Shown one piece after another: positions 42,267 to 52,234 of a DNA stretch of 64,000 bases. Source of the stretch: Knoellia subterranea KCTC 19937 (GTDB taxonomy: Bacteria; Actinomycetota; Actinomycetes; Actinomycetales; Dermatophilaceae). The translations under genes were made by a program, and so were the position numbers. A model generated the notes under the pieces. That model had not been told where the DNA came from. It saw only the letters and a list, made by a program, of their open reading frames with translations, and made no database searches. Numbering within the stretch: position 1 is the first letter of the stretch; each line of letters begins with the position of its first letter. The DNA is taken from contig NZ_AVPK01000008.1 of assembly GCF_000768685.1 (NCBI RefSeq), positions 1 through 64,000 of the forward strand, written 5' to 3'.

Positions 42267-43487
42267 GTGAGTGCCATCGACACCTTCTGGGAATTCTTCG
42301 CCATCGCGGTCGGCCTGCTGGTCGTCCTCGGTGGACTCGCCGCGACCTTCCTCCGTGGACGTGGGGGTGCCACCAAGGAGCTGCCGCGCGAGCAGCCGAC
42401 CCGGCCGACTGGGTCGGCCCCGTCGGCACCAGCGGAGACCTCGGAGCGTGACGACGCCGGATCCGTCGACACCCTCCCGGCGCCCAGCGAGGACTCGACG
42501 GTCGGTGACACCACGGTCGAGGAGACGCTGCCCCCGGCGACCGTCCCCGACCTCGATCGCCCGGAAGCCCCACAGACCCGCCTCCAGCGGCTGCGGGCAC
42601 GCCTCTCGCGGTCCAACACCGCCCTGGGCAAGGGCCTGCTCGCGTTGCTCTCGCGCGGCGATCTCGACGAAGAGGCCTGGGAGGACGTCGAGGACACCCT
42701 CCTCACCGCCGACCTCGGCGTCGAGGCCACGACCGAACTCGTCGACTCGCTCCGCACCCGACTCAAGGTCCACGGCAACGCCGACGAGGCCACCGTCCGA
42801 GGCTGGCTGCGCGAGGAGCTCCTGACCCTCGTCGACCCATCGATGGACCGCAGCATCGCGTCGTCCCGGGTCGAGGGCCGTCCCGCCGTCATCGTCGTCG
42901 TCGGCGTCAACGGCACGGGCAAGACCACGACGGTCGGCAAGCTCGCGCGCGTCCTCGTCGCAGAGGACAAGGACGTCGTGCTCGGCGCCGCGGACACCTT
43001 CCGGGCCGCCGCCGCGGACCAGCTCCAGACCTGGGGCGAGCGCGTCGGTGTCCCCACCATCCGCTCCGACCGTGAGGGTGCTGACCCGGCCGCCGTCGCG
43101 TTCGACGCCGTCAAGGGTGCCGCTGAGCTCGAGGCCGACGTCGTCCTCATCGACACGGCCGGCCGCCTGCACAACAAGGTCGGCCTCATGGACGAGCTCG
43201 GCAAGGTCAAGCGCGTCATCGAGAAGCAGAGCCCCCTCGACGAGGTGCTGCTCGTCCTCGACGCCACGACCGGCCAGAACGGCCTGCGCCAGGCCGAGGT
43301 CTTCAGCGAGGTTGTCGGCATCACCGGCATCGTCCTCACCAAGCTCGACGGCACCGCCAAGGGAGGCATCGTCGTCGCGGTCCAGCGCAGGCTCGGCGTC
43401 CCCGTGAAGCTCATCGGGCTCGGAGAAGGCCCGGACGACCTCGCGCCCTTCGACCCCGCCGGATTCGTCGACGCCATCATCGAGTGA
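42267..43487 (+). CDS. ftsY: Signal recognition particle receptor FtsY
   Basis: 406 residues, GTG start. An N-terminal membrane helix (FFAIAVGLLVVLGGLAATFL, about residues 8-28) and an acidic, Pro/Thr-rich linker precede the NG domain from about residue 105. GTPase motifs: GVNGTGKTTTVGKLA, DTFRAAAADQLQTW, LIDTAGRLHNKVGLMDEL, LTKLDGTAKGGIVV. It docks ribosome-SRP complexes at the membrane. Its partner Ffh is encoded 6 kb downstream. The membrane helix is typical of actinobacterial FtsY. Confidence 0.96.
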   Translation: MSAIDTFWEFFAIAVGLLVVLGGLAATFLRGRGGATKELPREQPTRPTGSAPSAPAETSERDDAGSVDTLPAPSEDSTVGDTTVEETLPPATVPDLDRPEAPQTRLQRLRARLSRSNTALGKGLLALLSRGDLDEEAWEDVEDTLLTADLGVEATTELVDSLRTRLKVHGNADEATVRGWLREELLTLVDPSMDRSIASSRVEGRPAVIVVVGVNGTGKTTTVGKLARVLVAEDKDVVLGAADTFRAAAADQLQTWGERVGVPTIRSDREGADPAAVAFDAVKGAAELEADVVLIDTAGRLHNKVGLMDELGKVKRVIEKQSPLDEVLLVLDATTGQNGLRQAEVFSEVVGITGIVLTKLDGTAKGGIVVAVQRRLGVPVKLIGLGEGPDDLAPFDPAGFVDAIIE

Positions 43488-43557
43488 CACCTGCGCGGAT
43501 CGTCGCGGTGACCCACGACGATCCGCGCGGTTGGCCGCGCGAGGTGCGCGGACGGCA

Positions 43558-43563
43558 TACCCT
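43558..43563 (+). promoter_or_regulatory. Putative leaderless -10 box TACCCT
   Basis: TACCCT, 6 nt before the GTG at 43570. The first three bases belong to the octamer CGGCATAC at 43553-43560. Confidence 0.42.
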
Positions 43564-43569
43564 GTGTCG

Positions 43570-44046
43570 GTGAATCAGGGGGACAACGGGTCGGGAGTGC
43601 TCCGGCTCAGTCGCATCGGACGGGCGTGGCGCGCCGCCGTCGTCGTGGCTCTCATCGCGCTCTTCTGTGCGGGATCGCTCGTCGGGAACGACCACTGGTG
43701 GCCGTTCAGCCCATGGCGGATGTTCGCGACGTCGCAGGCTGCGACCGGCTCGGTGTGGTCGACCGGGATCGAGGTGCGCACGGCGGATGAGCCGGGGGAG
43801 TGGGTCCGGGCTCCGCTGACGCCGGAGAACGTCGGGGTCAACCGTGCCGAGGTCGAGGGGCGGATCCCGCAGATCGAGGCCGACCCGGCCCGGCTGGGCA
43901 CCCTTGCAGAGAGCCACGCGAAATTGCGCCCGGGCGCCGCGGCGTGGATCGGCCTGCGTGTCGTCCGGCACAAGATCGTCGTCGTCGACCGCGAGCCCAC
44001 CGGTGAGGTCGAGACCGAGGTCCTCGCCGAATGGGCGGCGTCATGA
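43570..44046 (+). CDS. Membrane-anchored protein of unknown function, partner of the HTTM protein
   Basis: 158 residues from the GTG at 43570. One hydrophobic helix (AWRAAVVVALIALFCAGSLVG) is followed by DHWWPFSPWRMFATSQAATG and an outward-facing soluble part. The W-P-F-S-x-W-R-M-F segment is striking and resembles N-P-F-x-P-M-F-type segments seen in small partners of HTTM proteins (from memory, not verified). Its stop overlaps the next ATG by 4 bases (ATGA), so the two are cotranslated. Confidence 0.6.
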   Translation: MNQGDNGSGVLRLSRIGRAWRAAVVVALIALFCAGSLVGNDHWWPFSPWRMFATSQAATGSVWSTGIEVRTADEPGEWVRAPLTPENVGVNRAEVEGRIPQIEADPARLGTLAESHAKLRPGAAAWIGLRVVRHKIVVVDREPTGEVETEVLAEWAAS

Positions 44047-44987
44047 GCGTCATGGGCCGGCTCTCCGCCTGGCTGTTCACTCCGATGCCCCTTGCGCGGG
44101 TGGCCGTGCTCCGGTGGCTCGTCTACGCCTTCGTCATCATCGACGTGCTCCTGCTCCACACGAGCGGCTGGTACCACGGATTTGCTGACCCGGTCTGGTA
44201 CGAACCGCTCATCATGGGTGAGGTCTTCCGCCTCCCCGCGGCGTCCGTCCTGCTCGTCGAGACGCTCAAGTGGGGGTGTGTGCTCGGCGCTCTCGCAGCG
44301 CTGACCGGCAAGGCCCCTCGAGTGCTCGGCTGGACCGTGGCGGTGTGCTGGATCTGGTACCAATACGTCGCCTTCAGCTACGGCAAGGTCGACCACGACC
44401 GGGCCGACTTCGTCGTGGCGCTCGCCCTGCTGCCCACGGTGGGGCTGGCCCACCTGTCGGACCGGCGGCGATCCGAGGCGGCCGGGATGGCCCTGCGCGC
44501 GATCCAGATGGCGGCGATCGCGACGTACTTCCTCTCGGCATGGGCCAAGTTGCGCTTCGGCGGCCCCGAGTGGGTCAACTCCGCGACGATGGTGCGCGCG
44601 GTGGTCCGGCGCGGGACGCCGTGGGCGCAGTGGCTGCTCGAGATCCCGTGGACCCTGCATTGGTTCCAGTGGGTGCTCATGGCGGCCGAACTCACCGCCC
44701 CTGTGATCTTCCTGCTCTCCGAGAAATGGCGGCGCCGGGTCGTCGCCGCGTGGTTCGCGTTCCACGCCATGACGTATGCCGCGATCACGATCGCGTTCTG
44801 GCCGCACCTCGTGATGATGCTGGCCTTCCTCCCGCTGGAGGAGTATGCCGACCGGTTGCGGTCGTGGTGGACCCGCCGGTTCAGCTCGGGCGCTGCGCCG
44901 CCGGGAGAGAGCAGGCCGGCGTCCCGCCCGGGAGCCGGTGTCGGTTGCGCGCGACCCAGCGATAGACGACGCCGGCGAGGGCGTTGA
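44043..44987 (+). CDS. HTTM-domain (vitamin K-dependent carboxylase-like) membrane protein
   Basis: 314 residues from the ATG at 44043. Several membrane helices: ARVAVLRWLVYAFVIIDVLLLH at the start, TVAVCWIWYQYVAFSYGKVDHDR, AGMALRAIQMAAIATYFLSAWAKLRFGGPEWVNS and AFHAMTYAAITIAFWPHLVMMLAFLPLEEY. The latter two blocks match the HTTM pattern of bacterial relatives of gamma-glutamyl carboxylase. The last 35 residues are Arg/Pro/Gly-rich and overlap the convergent DCC gene for 107 bp, so the true end might be earlier in related strains. The DCC neighbour is a known companion of HTTM proteins. Confidence 0.75.
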   Translation: MSVMGRLSAWLFTPMPLARVAVLRWLVYAFVIIDVLLLHTSGWYHGFADPVWYEPLIMGEVFRLPAASVLLVETLKWGCVLGALAALTGKAPRVLGWTVAVCWIWYQYVAFSYGKVDHDRADFVVALALLPTVGLAHLSDRRRSEAAGMALRAIQMAAIATYFLSAWAKLRFGGPEWVNSATMVRAVVRRGTPWAQWLLEIPWTLHWFQWVLMAAELTAPVIFLLSEKWRRRVVAAWFAFHAMTYAAITIAFWPHLVMMLAFLPLEEYADRLRSWWTRRFSSGAAPPGESRPASRPGAGVGCARPSDRRRRRGR

Positions 44988-45273
44988 TCCCCGGCACGAG
45001 GATGACCGCGCCCAGAGGCTTGAAGGGCGCTCGTCCGGCGAGGAGCACTCGCGCCACCGCGTCCTGCGCGGAGCTGATCCGACCATCGGCCGCCACCCAC
45101 TGCAGCGCCTCGTCGGACTGCTCTGGGGTGAGGCCCAGTGCGTCGAGGTCTGCGTCCTGGTAGGCGCTCACCGCAAAGTCCGCGCCGCGGCGTCGGACCG
45201 AGGTGGTGACGAACCTCGAGAGCTTCGTGCACACGCCACAGTCGCCGTCATAGATGAGCACCGAGGTCGTCAT
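44881..45273 (-). CDS. DCC-family (DUF393) thiol-disulfide oxidoreductase
   Basis: 130 residues from the ATG at 45273. LIYDGDCGVCTKLSRFV carries the D-x-x-C-x-x-C motif that names the family. The remainder (LDALGLTPEQSDEALQWVAADGRISSAQDAVARVLLAGRAPFKPLGAVILVPGINALAGVVYRWVARNR) is the usual DCC layout, with GINALAGVVYRWVARNRHRLPGG at the end. DCC proteins are thioredoxin-like and often adjacent or fused to HTTM proteins, as here in convergent orientation with a 107-bp overlap. Confidence 0.88.
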   Translation of the reverse strand: MTTSVLIYDGDCGVCTKLSRFVTTSVRRRGADFAVSAYQDADLDALGLTPEQSDEALQWVAADGRISSAQDAVARVLLAGRAPFKPLGAVILVPGINALAGVVYRWVARNRHRLPGGTPACSLPAAQRPS

Positions 45274-45381
45274 GCCTCCAGTGTCGCACCGGCGCGCCGA
45301 GCGCCGAACGGGGGCGGACGGCATACGCCGTAGTGATCCGGGACCACGACGAAACGTGATTCTTACAGCCGCGGGGAACGT

Positions 45382-45419
45382 GCAACATCGACGTAACACA
45401 ACGACGCGGGACGTGAAAC
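45382..45419 (+). promoter_or_regulatory. GlnR-like binding site upstream of amt
   Basis: GCAAC (45382-45386), GTAAC (45393-45397) and GAAAC (45415-45419) are spaced at 11 bp and 22 bp, that is with 6-nt gaps and one weak unit in between. This matches the n6-spaced gTnAC/GaAAC half-site plan of actinobacterial GlnR. The amt ATG is 24 nt downstream. Confidence 0.5.
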
Positions 45420-45443
45420 GGGCGGATCGCAGGATCTCTCGCC

Positions 45444-47215
<1,772 letters not shown>

Positions 47216-47221
47216 TCACCC

Positions 47222-47283
47222 CGACTTCCTGCCCCGTTGGGACGGCGAGCGCCAGCGAGTTGTCCCAACGGGGCAAGAAGTCG
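47222..47283 (+). other. Long hairpin between glnK and glnD
   Basis: CGACTTC-CT-GCCCCGTTGGGAC (47222-47243) pairs with GTCCCAACGGGGC-AA-GAAGTCG (47262-47283), with one mismatch and an 18-nt loop. A stem of about 22 bp occupies most of the 91-bp intergenic gap. No T-run follows directly. It could reduce glnD expression relative to amt-glnK, mark an RNase III site, or be a repeat element. Confidence 0.7.
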
Positions 47284-47306
47284 GAGACGGGGAGTGAGAG
47301 GACGAC

Positions 47307-49685
47307 ATGGGTGAGGGCGTGAACGTGTGTGACGTCGCGGCACGACGGCTCGACCTCGCGGGCACTCGGGCCTTCGAGACGGTCGGCTCGGGAGTGGAGC
47401 GCCGCGAGCGCCTCGCGGAGTTCAACCGCACCTGGATCGGTGGGCTCTGGGAGGAGGCGACTCGCGGTCAGCGCGTGGACGGTGTTGCGCTCGCGGCCGT
47501 CGGCAGCGTCGGGCGTGGGGACGCCGGGCCGCTGTCGGACTACGACCTGGTCCTCCTGCACTACGGCCGGACGCTCTCCACGGAGGAGATCACCCGGCTG
47601 GCCGACCGCATCTGGTACCCGATCTGGGATGCGGGGGTGCGCCTTGACCACAGCGTTCGCACCGTGAACCAGTGCCGCACGGTCGCCGCGGACGATCTCA
47701 CCGCGGCTGTCGGGCTCCTCGACATCGCACCGCTCGCCGGCGACCGCGAAGTGGTGGCCGCGGCCCGGGCCACGGTGAGCCACGACTGGCGAGCGAACGC
47801 CCGCAAGCGCCTGCCCCAGCTCACCGAGGCGATGGCGGTCCGCCACCACCGGCACGGCGACCTGGCGCAGTCGATCGAGCCGGAGCTCAAGGAAGCCCAC
47901 GGTGGGCTGCGCGACATGACGATCCTCAAGGCCCTGGCCGAGGCGTGGCTGGCCGACCGCCCCCGGGGTGAGGTCGACGCGGCTCACGGACTCCTCCTCG
48001 ACGTGCGCGACGCCGTGCATGTCGTCACGGGCCGGGGACGGGACCGCCTTGGGCGCGAGGACCACGACGCCGTTGCCGCCCTCCTCGGCTACGGCGACCC
48101 GGACGACCTGCTCGCCGACGTCTCCGATGCTGGCAGGACCATCGCGTATGCCGTGGACGGCACCGTCCGTCGGGCCGGCCAGTCCCAGCGCGCTCGCGTC
48201 CTGCGGGTGGGGCCGCGGCGCCCACAGATGACCCCACTGGGTTATGGCCTCTTCGAGAGTGACGGCGAGGTCGTGCTCGGATCCGGGCGGCTCGTCGACA
48301 GCGACCCGAACCTGCCGCTGCGTGCCGCGGTGATCGCGGCCCGGGCCAACCTGCCCATTGCCCCGACGACCCTCGAGAACCTCGCGACGAAATGCGCTGA
48401 CCTCCCCACGCCGTGGACGCCTCTGGCGCGAGGCCTGCTCAGCGACCTCCTCGCCTCCGGTCCGGGACTCGTGACCGTCTGGGAGGGCCTGGACCAGCAG
48501 GGCATCGTCGAGAAATGGTTGCCGGAGTGGGCTGCCGTGCGCTCGCGCCCGCAACGCAACGCCGTCCACCGGCACACGGTCGACCGCCACCTCATCGAGA
48601 CGGTGGTCCACGCGACCGGTCTGCTGCGCGGGGTCGGTCGGGCCGATCTGCTGCTCCTCGCTGCCCTGCTACACGACATCGGCAAGGTGCCTGGTGCCCA
48701 CGACCACTCTGCGACCGGCGCCCCGATCGCCGAGGCGGTCATGCGTCGCCTTGGGCACTCCGATGACGACGTCGCGACCGTCGTGTCGCTCGTGCGCGAG
48801 CACCTCACCCTCATCGAACTCGCCACCCGCCGCGACCACTCGGACCCCCTCACGATCGATGCGGCGCTCGCAGCGGTCGACGGCGACCGGGAGCGCTTCG
48901 AACTGCTCGTCGCGCTGACCGAGGCCGATGCCGTGGCTGCCGGGCCCAAGGCCTGGACCGATTGGCGGGCCGCGCTCCTGGGTCAGCTCGCCACGGCGGT
49001 GCGGGCTCGCCTGGATCCGGCCACGCCAGCGTTCGGCGAGGCCGAACCCTCCCTGGTGCCCGATGACCTCGTCACGACCCTCGCCGCGGGTGAGCCCTTC
49101 GTCGACGTCGTGCCCAACGGTGGCTCGTATCGCATCGACATCGCCGACCGCGATCGGCTCGGACTCTTCGCCGACACGGCCGGCCTCCTCGCCGCCGAGG
49201 GCCTCGTCGTCCGCACCGCGGTCCTGCGCACCGTCGAAGGAGTCGCCGTGAACGAGTGGCACGTCGAGAGCCCGAGCGACGCAGTGCCCGAGAAGGACCG
49301 CCTCGTCCGCGGCCTCATGCGGCTCGCCACCGGTGATCGCGGTCCACTCAGCCTGCTCGATCGTCGACGCCAGTTCGCGGCCCGGCCGAGCGGTGCGTCG
49401 ACGATCGGCACCCCCGGACAGCCGCGCGCCCTGGTCGTCCCGGGCGCGAGCACCGACGCCACGGTCATCGAGGTGCGCGCCCACGACCGTCCCGGGCTCC
49501 TGCACGAGCTCGGCATGGCCTTCGCGAAGGCAGGAGTTTCGGTGCGCTCCGCGCACATTGCCACGTATGCCGGCCAGACTCTTGACACCTTCTATGTCTC
49601 GGACTTCTCCGGTCGCCCTCTCGAACCGGCGAAGGTGGCGCAGGTCGTCGCGGTCGTCATCGACACGTGTGACGGGACCACCTGA
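47307..49685 (+). CDS. glnD: PII nucleotidyltransferase/deadenylylase GlnD
   Basis: 792 residues. The N-terminal nucleotidyltransferase domain has AAVGSVGRGDAGPLSDYDLVLLH. The HD hydrolase domain follows at about residues 440-560 (LLLLAALLHDIGKVPGAHDHSATG). Two ACT domains close the protein (RIDIADRDRLGLFADTAGLLA and VIEVRAHDRPGLLHELGMAFAKAGVSVRSAHI). It modifies and demodifies GlnK in response to glutamine. Third gene of the amt operon, separated from glnK by the long hairpin. Confidence 0.96.
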   Translation: MGEGVNVCDVAARRLDLAGTRAFETVGSGVERRERLAEFNRTWIGGLWEEATRGQRVDGVALAAVGSVGRGDAGPLSDYDLVLLHYGRTLSTEEITRLADRIWYPIWDAGVRLDHSVRTVNQCRTVAADDLTAAVGLLDIAPLAGDREVVAAARATVSHDWRANARKRLPQLTEAMAVRHHRHGDLAQSIEPELKEAHGGLRDMTILKALAEAWLADRPRGEVDAAHGLLLDVRDAVHVVTGRGRDRLGREDHDAVAALLGYGDPDDLLADVSDAGRTIAYAVDGTVRRAGQSQRARVLRVGPRRPQMTPLGYGLFESDGEVVLGSGRLVDSDPNLPLRAAVIAARANLPIAPTTLENLATKCADLPTPWTPLARGLLSDLLASGPGLVTVWEGLDQQGIVEKWLPEWAAVRSRPQRNAVHRHTVDRHLIETVVHATGLLRGVGRADLLLLAALLHDIGKVPGAHDHSATGAPIAEAVMRRLGHSDDDVATVVSLVREHLTLIELATRRDHSDPLTIDAALAAVDGDRERFELLVALTEADAVAAGPKAWTDWRAALLGQLATAVRARLDPATPAFGEAEPSLVPDDLVTTLAAGEPFVDVVPNGGSYRIDIADRDRLGLFADTAGLLAAEGLVVRTAVLRTVEGVAVNEWHVESPSDAVPEKDRLVRGLMRLATGDRGPLSLLDRRRQFAARPSGASTIGTPGQPRALVVPGASTDATVIEVRAHDRPGLLHELGMAFAKAGVSVRSAHIATYAGQTLDTFYVSDFSGRPLEPAKVAQVVAVVIDTCDGTT

Positions 49686-49695
49686 GCGCGGCAGT

Positions 49696-49701
49696 TAACC
49701 T
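49696..49701 (+). promoter_or_regulatory. Putative leaderless -10 box TAACCT for ffh
   Basis: TAACCT, 6 nt before the GTG at 49708. It would separate ffh transcription from the nitrogen operon. Confidence 0.45.
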
Positions 49702-49707
49702 TGTCCG

Positions 49708-51306
49708 GTGTTCAACAGCCTCTCCGACCGCCTGACGTCGACCTTCAAGAATCTCCGCAGCAAGGGGCGCTTGACCGAGTCCGACGTCAACAAGACCGTC
49801 CGCGACATCCGCCTGGCGCTGCTCGACGCCGACGTGGCCCTGCCCGTCGTCAAGGAGTTCACGTCTGCCGTCCGTGAGCGCGCCCTCGGTGCGGAGGTGT
49901 CCCAGGCGCTCAACCCGGGCCAGCAGGTCGTCAAGATCGTCAACGACGAGCTCGTCGACATCCTCGGCGGTGAGACGCGCACGATCCGCTTCGCCAAGAG
50001 CGGGCCGACGGTCATCATGCTCGCCGGCCTCCAGGGTGCGGGCAAGACCACGCTCGCGGGCAAGCTCGCCTACTGGCTCAAGGAGCAGGGCCACACGCCG
50101 ATGCTCGTAGCGGCCGACCTCCAGCGACCCAACGCCGTCACGCAGCTCCAGGTCGTCGGCGAGCGGGCCGGCGTTCCAGTCTTCGCGCCGGAGCAGGGCA
50201 ACGTCGGTGGCCACGACGCGGTCGGGCCCACGGGGGAGGGGACCCGCAGCTTTGGTGACCCGGTCGCGGTGTCTCGGGACGGCATACGCGAAGCCGTGTC
50301 CAAGCACCACGACGTCGTCATCGTCGACACCGCCGGCCGGCTCGCCGTCGACGCCGACCTCATGGCGCAGGCCGGTCAGATCCGCGAGGCGATCAACCCC
50401 GACGAGGTCCTGTTCGTCATCGACGCGATGATCGGTCAGGCGGCCGTCGAGACCGCGACTGCGTTCCTCGACGGCGTCGACTTCACCGGTGTCGTCCTCT
50501 CCAAGCTCGACGGTGACGCCCGCGGTGGTGCGGCGCTGTCCGTCGCCGGAGTGACCGGCCGTCCGATCATGTTCGCCAGCACCGGCGAGGGCGTGAAGGA
50601 CTTCGAGGTCTTCCACCCCGACCGCATGGCCTCGCGCATCCTCGACATGGGTGACGTGCTCACCCTCATCGAGCAGGCCGAGAAGGCGTTCGACCGTGGC
50701 CAGGCTGCCGAGATGGAGCGCAAGTTCCTCGCGGCCGAGGACTTCACCTTCGACGACTTCCTCCAGCAGACTGCGGCCATCAAGAAGATGGGCTCGCTCA
50801 AGTCGATGCTCAAGATGATGCCGGGCATGGGCCAGATGGCGTCCCAGCTCGACAACCTCGACGAGCGCGAGTTCGACCGCGTCGAGGCCATGGTCCGCTC
50901 GATGACGCCGTTCGAGCGCAACCACCCGAAGCAGATCAACGGCTCTCGCCGCGCCCGCATCGCCGGCGGTTCCGGTGTGACCGTGTCCGAGGTCAACCAA
51001 CTGCTCGAGCGCTTCGGTGAGGCGCAGAAGATGATGAAGCAGCTCGCCCGCGGCGGTGGCATTCCGGGCATGCCCGGCATGGGTGGCGGCAAGAAGGCGC
51101 GTCAGCAGCAACAGCAGGTGCGCGGCAAGAAGTCGAAGTCGGGCAACCCCGCCAAGCGCGCCGCCGAGGCCAAGGCGGCGGCCGAGCGCTCGTCGTCCAA
51201 GCCCGCGGGTTCGGCGTTCGGTGGCGGCGCCGCCGGTGGGCTCGACCCCGCTGCCATGGACCCGTCCCAGTTGCCGAAGGGCTTCGAGAAGTTCCTCGGC
51301 AAGTGA
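49708..51306 (+). CDS. ffh: Signal recognition particle protein Ffh
   Basis: 532 residues, GTG start. N-domain FNSLSDRLTSTFKNLRSKGRLTESDVNKTVRDIRLALLDADV; G-domain with GLQGAGKTTLAGKLA, DLQRPNAVTQL, IVDTAGRLAVDADLMAQ and LSKLDGDARGGAALS. The Met-rich M-domain starts at about residue 320 (MGSLKSMLKMMPGMGQMASQLDNLDE) with SGVTVSEVNQLLERF for SRP RNA and signal peptide binding, then a Gly/Lys/Gln-rich tail. Between FAPEQGN and FGDPVAVSRDGI there are about 14 extra residues absent from common Ffh proteins. The stop overlaps the next start. Confidence 0.97.
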   Translation: MFNSLSDRLTSTFKNLRSKGRLTESDVNKTVRDIRLALLDADVALPVVKEFTSAVRERALGAEVSQALNPGQQVVKIVNDELVDILGGETRTIRFAKSGPTVIMLAGLQGAGKTTLAGKLAYWLKEQGHTPMLVAADLQRPNAVTQLQVVGERAGVPVFAPEQGNVGGHDAVGPTGEGTRSFGDPVAVSRDGIREAVSKHHDVVIVDTAGRLAVDADLMAQAGQIREAINPDEVLFVIDAMIGQAAVETATAFLDGVDFTGVVLSKLDGDARGGAALSVAGVTGRPIMFASTGEGVKDFEVFHPDRMASRILDMGDVLTLIEQAEKAFDRGQAAEMERKFLAAEDFTFDDFLQQTAAIKKMGSLKSMLKMMPGMGQMASQLDNLDEREFDRVEAMVRSMTPFERNHPKQINGSRRARIAGGSGVTVSEVNQLLERFGEAQKMMKQLARGGGIPGMPGMGGGKKARQQQQQVRGKKSKSGNPAKRAAEAKAAAERSSSKPAGSAFGGGAAGGLDPAAMDPSQLPKGFEKFLGK

Positions 51307-52133
51307 GCGCCGAACCGGCCGTGACCGACCCGCTGCACACGCTGTCGGTCGGCACTGCCGGTCCGCGCATCGCGTTCCTGCACGGCCTGTTCGGTCAGGG
51401 CCGCAACTGGTCGACGATCGCCAAGGGCCTGGCTGGGCCGTCGCTCGACGGAGTCCGCGCGACGCTCGTCGACCTTCCTGATCACGGTCGCAGTCCGTGG
51501 TCGGCCGGCTTCTCCTTCGAGGGGTATGCCGTGTCCGTCGCCTCGACCTTGCGCGCCATCGACGCCGGGCCCTGGATCGTCGTGGGGCACTCGCTCGGCG
51601 GCAAGGTCGCCATGACCCTGGCACTGACCGAGCCCGACCTCGTCTCGAAGCTCGTCGTCGTCGACATCGCACCCAAGAGCTACGGCAACCTCGACCGGTT
51701 CACCGGCTACATGGACGAGATGCAGCGGCTACCGCTGGGGGAGCTGCGCGATCGAGCGGACGCCGAGGCGCGATTCGACGAGCAGGATCCCGGGGTCAAG
51801 GCCTTCCTTTTGCAGAACCTCCGGAGGGAGGGTGCAGCCTGGCGCTGGCAGGCCAATCTCGACCTGTTCACCGCCGACGGGGCGCGTGGCGACGAGTCCG
51901 TCATCGCCGACTTCCCCTTCGAGCCGGGGGAGGTCGAACCGTTCGACGGCCCGGTGCTCTGGATCAAAGGTGGCGAGAGTCGCTACATCAAGGACGAGGA
52001 CTCCGAGCGCATGCGCGGTTTCTTCCCCCGGGTGCGGCTGCTCACGGTCAAGGGTGCCTCGCACTGGGTGCACAGTGACGCGCCCGCGGTCGTCACCGAA
52101 GCGCTGCGTCGTGTCGTGCAGTCGGAGTCCTGA
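51303..52133 (+). CDS. Alpha/beta-hydrolase (YbfF-like esterase)
   Basis: 276 residues from a GTG overlapping the ffh stop (GTGA). IAFLHGLFGQGRNWSTIAKGL holds the oxyanion HG motif, VDLPDHGRSPW is the strand before the nucleophile, and VVGHSLGGKVAM has the nucleophile Ser97. The acid is probably in the LWIKGGESRYIKDED strand and the catalytic His is in GASHWVHSDAP. It resembles YbfF-type esterases. Native substrate unknown; coupling to ffh may not be functional. Confidence 0.88.
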   Translation: MSAEPAVTDPLHTLSVGTAGPRIAFLHGLFGQGRNWSTIAKGLAGPSLDGVRATLVDLPDHGRSPWSAGFSFEGYAVSVASTLRAIDAGPWIVVGHSLGGKVAMTLALTEPDLVSKLVVVDIAPKSYGNLDRFTGYMDEMQRLPLGELRDRADAEARFDEQDPGVKAFLLQNLRREGAAWRWQANLDLFTADGARGDESVIADFPFEPGEVEPFDGPVLWIKGGESRYIKDEDSERMRGFFPRVRLLTVKGASHWVHSDAPAVVTEALRRVVQSES

Positions 52134-52234
52134 CTCGCGAAACTGGGCCGCTCAGCCTGTTGCCCTGTGGCTCCGGAAGGAGTCTGCTGGTCCCATGGCG
52201 TCCGTCCGGGCGTCACCGTGGATGGAGGTCAGGT

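Noticed and set aside
47222-47283. Hairpin as an ordinary terminator ending the amt-glnK transcript
   Set aside because: No T-run follows the stem and glnD, the natural partner, starts 24 nt later; kept as an unexplained structure instead.
49686-49707. SRP RNA near ffh
   Set aside because: The gap is only 22 bp and no SRP Alu or GNAR-type hairpin is visible nearby.
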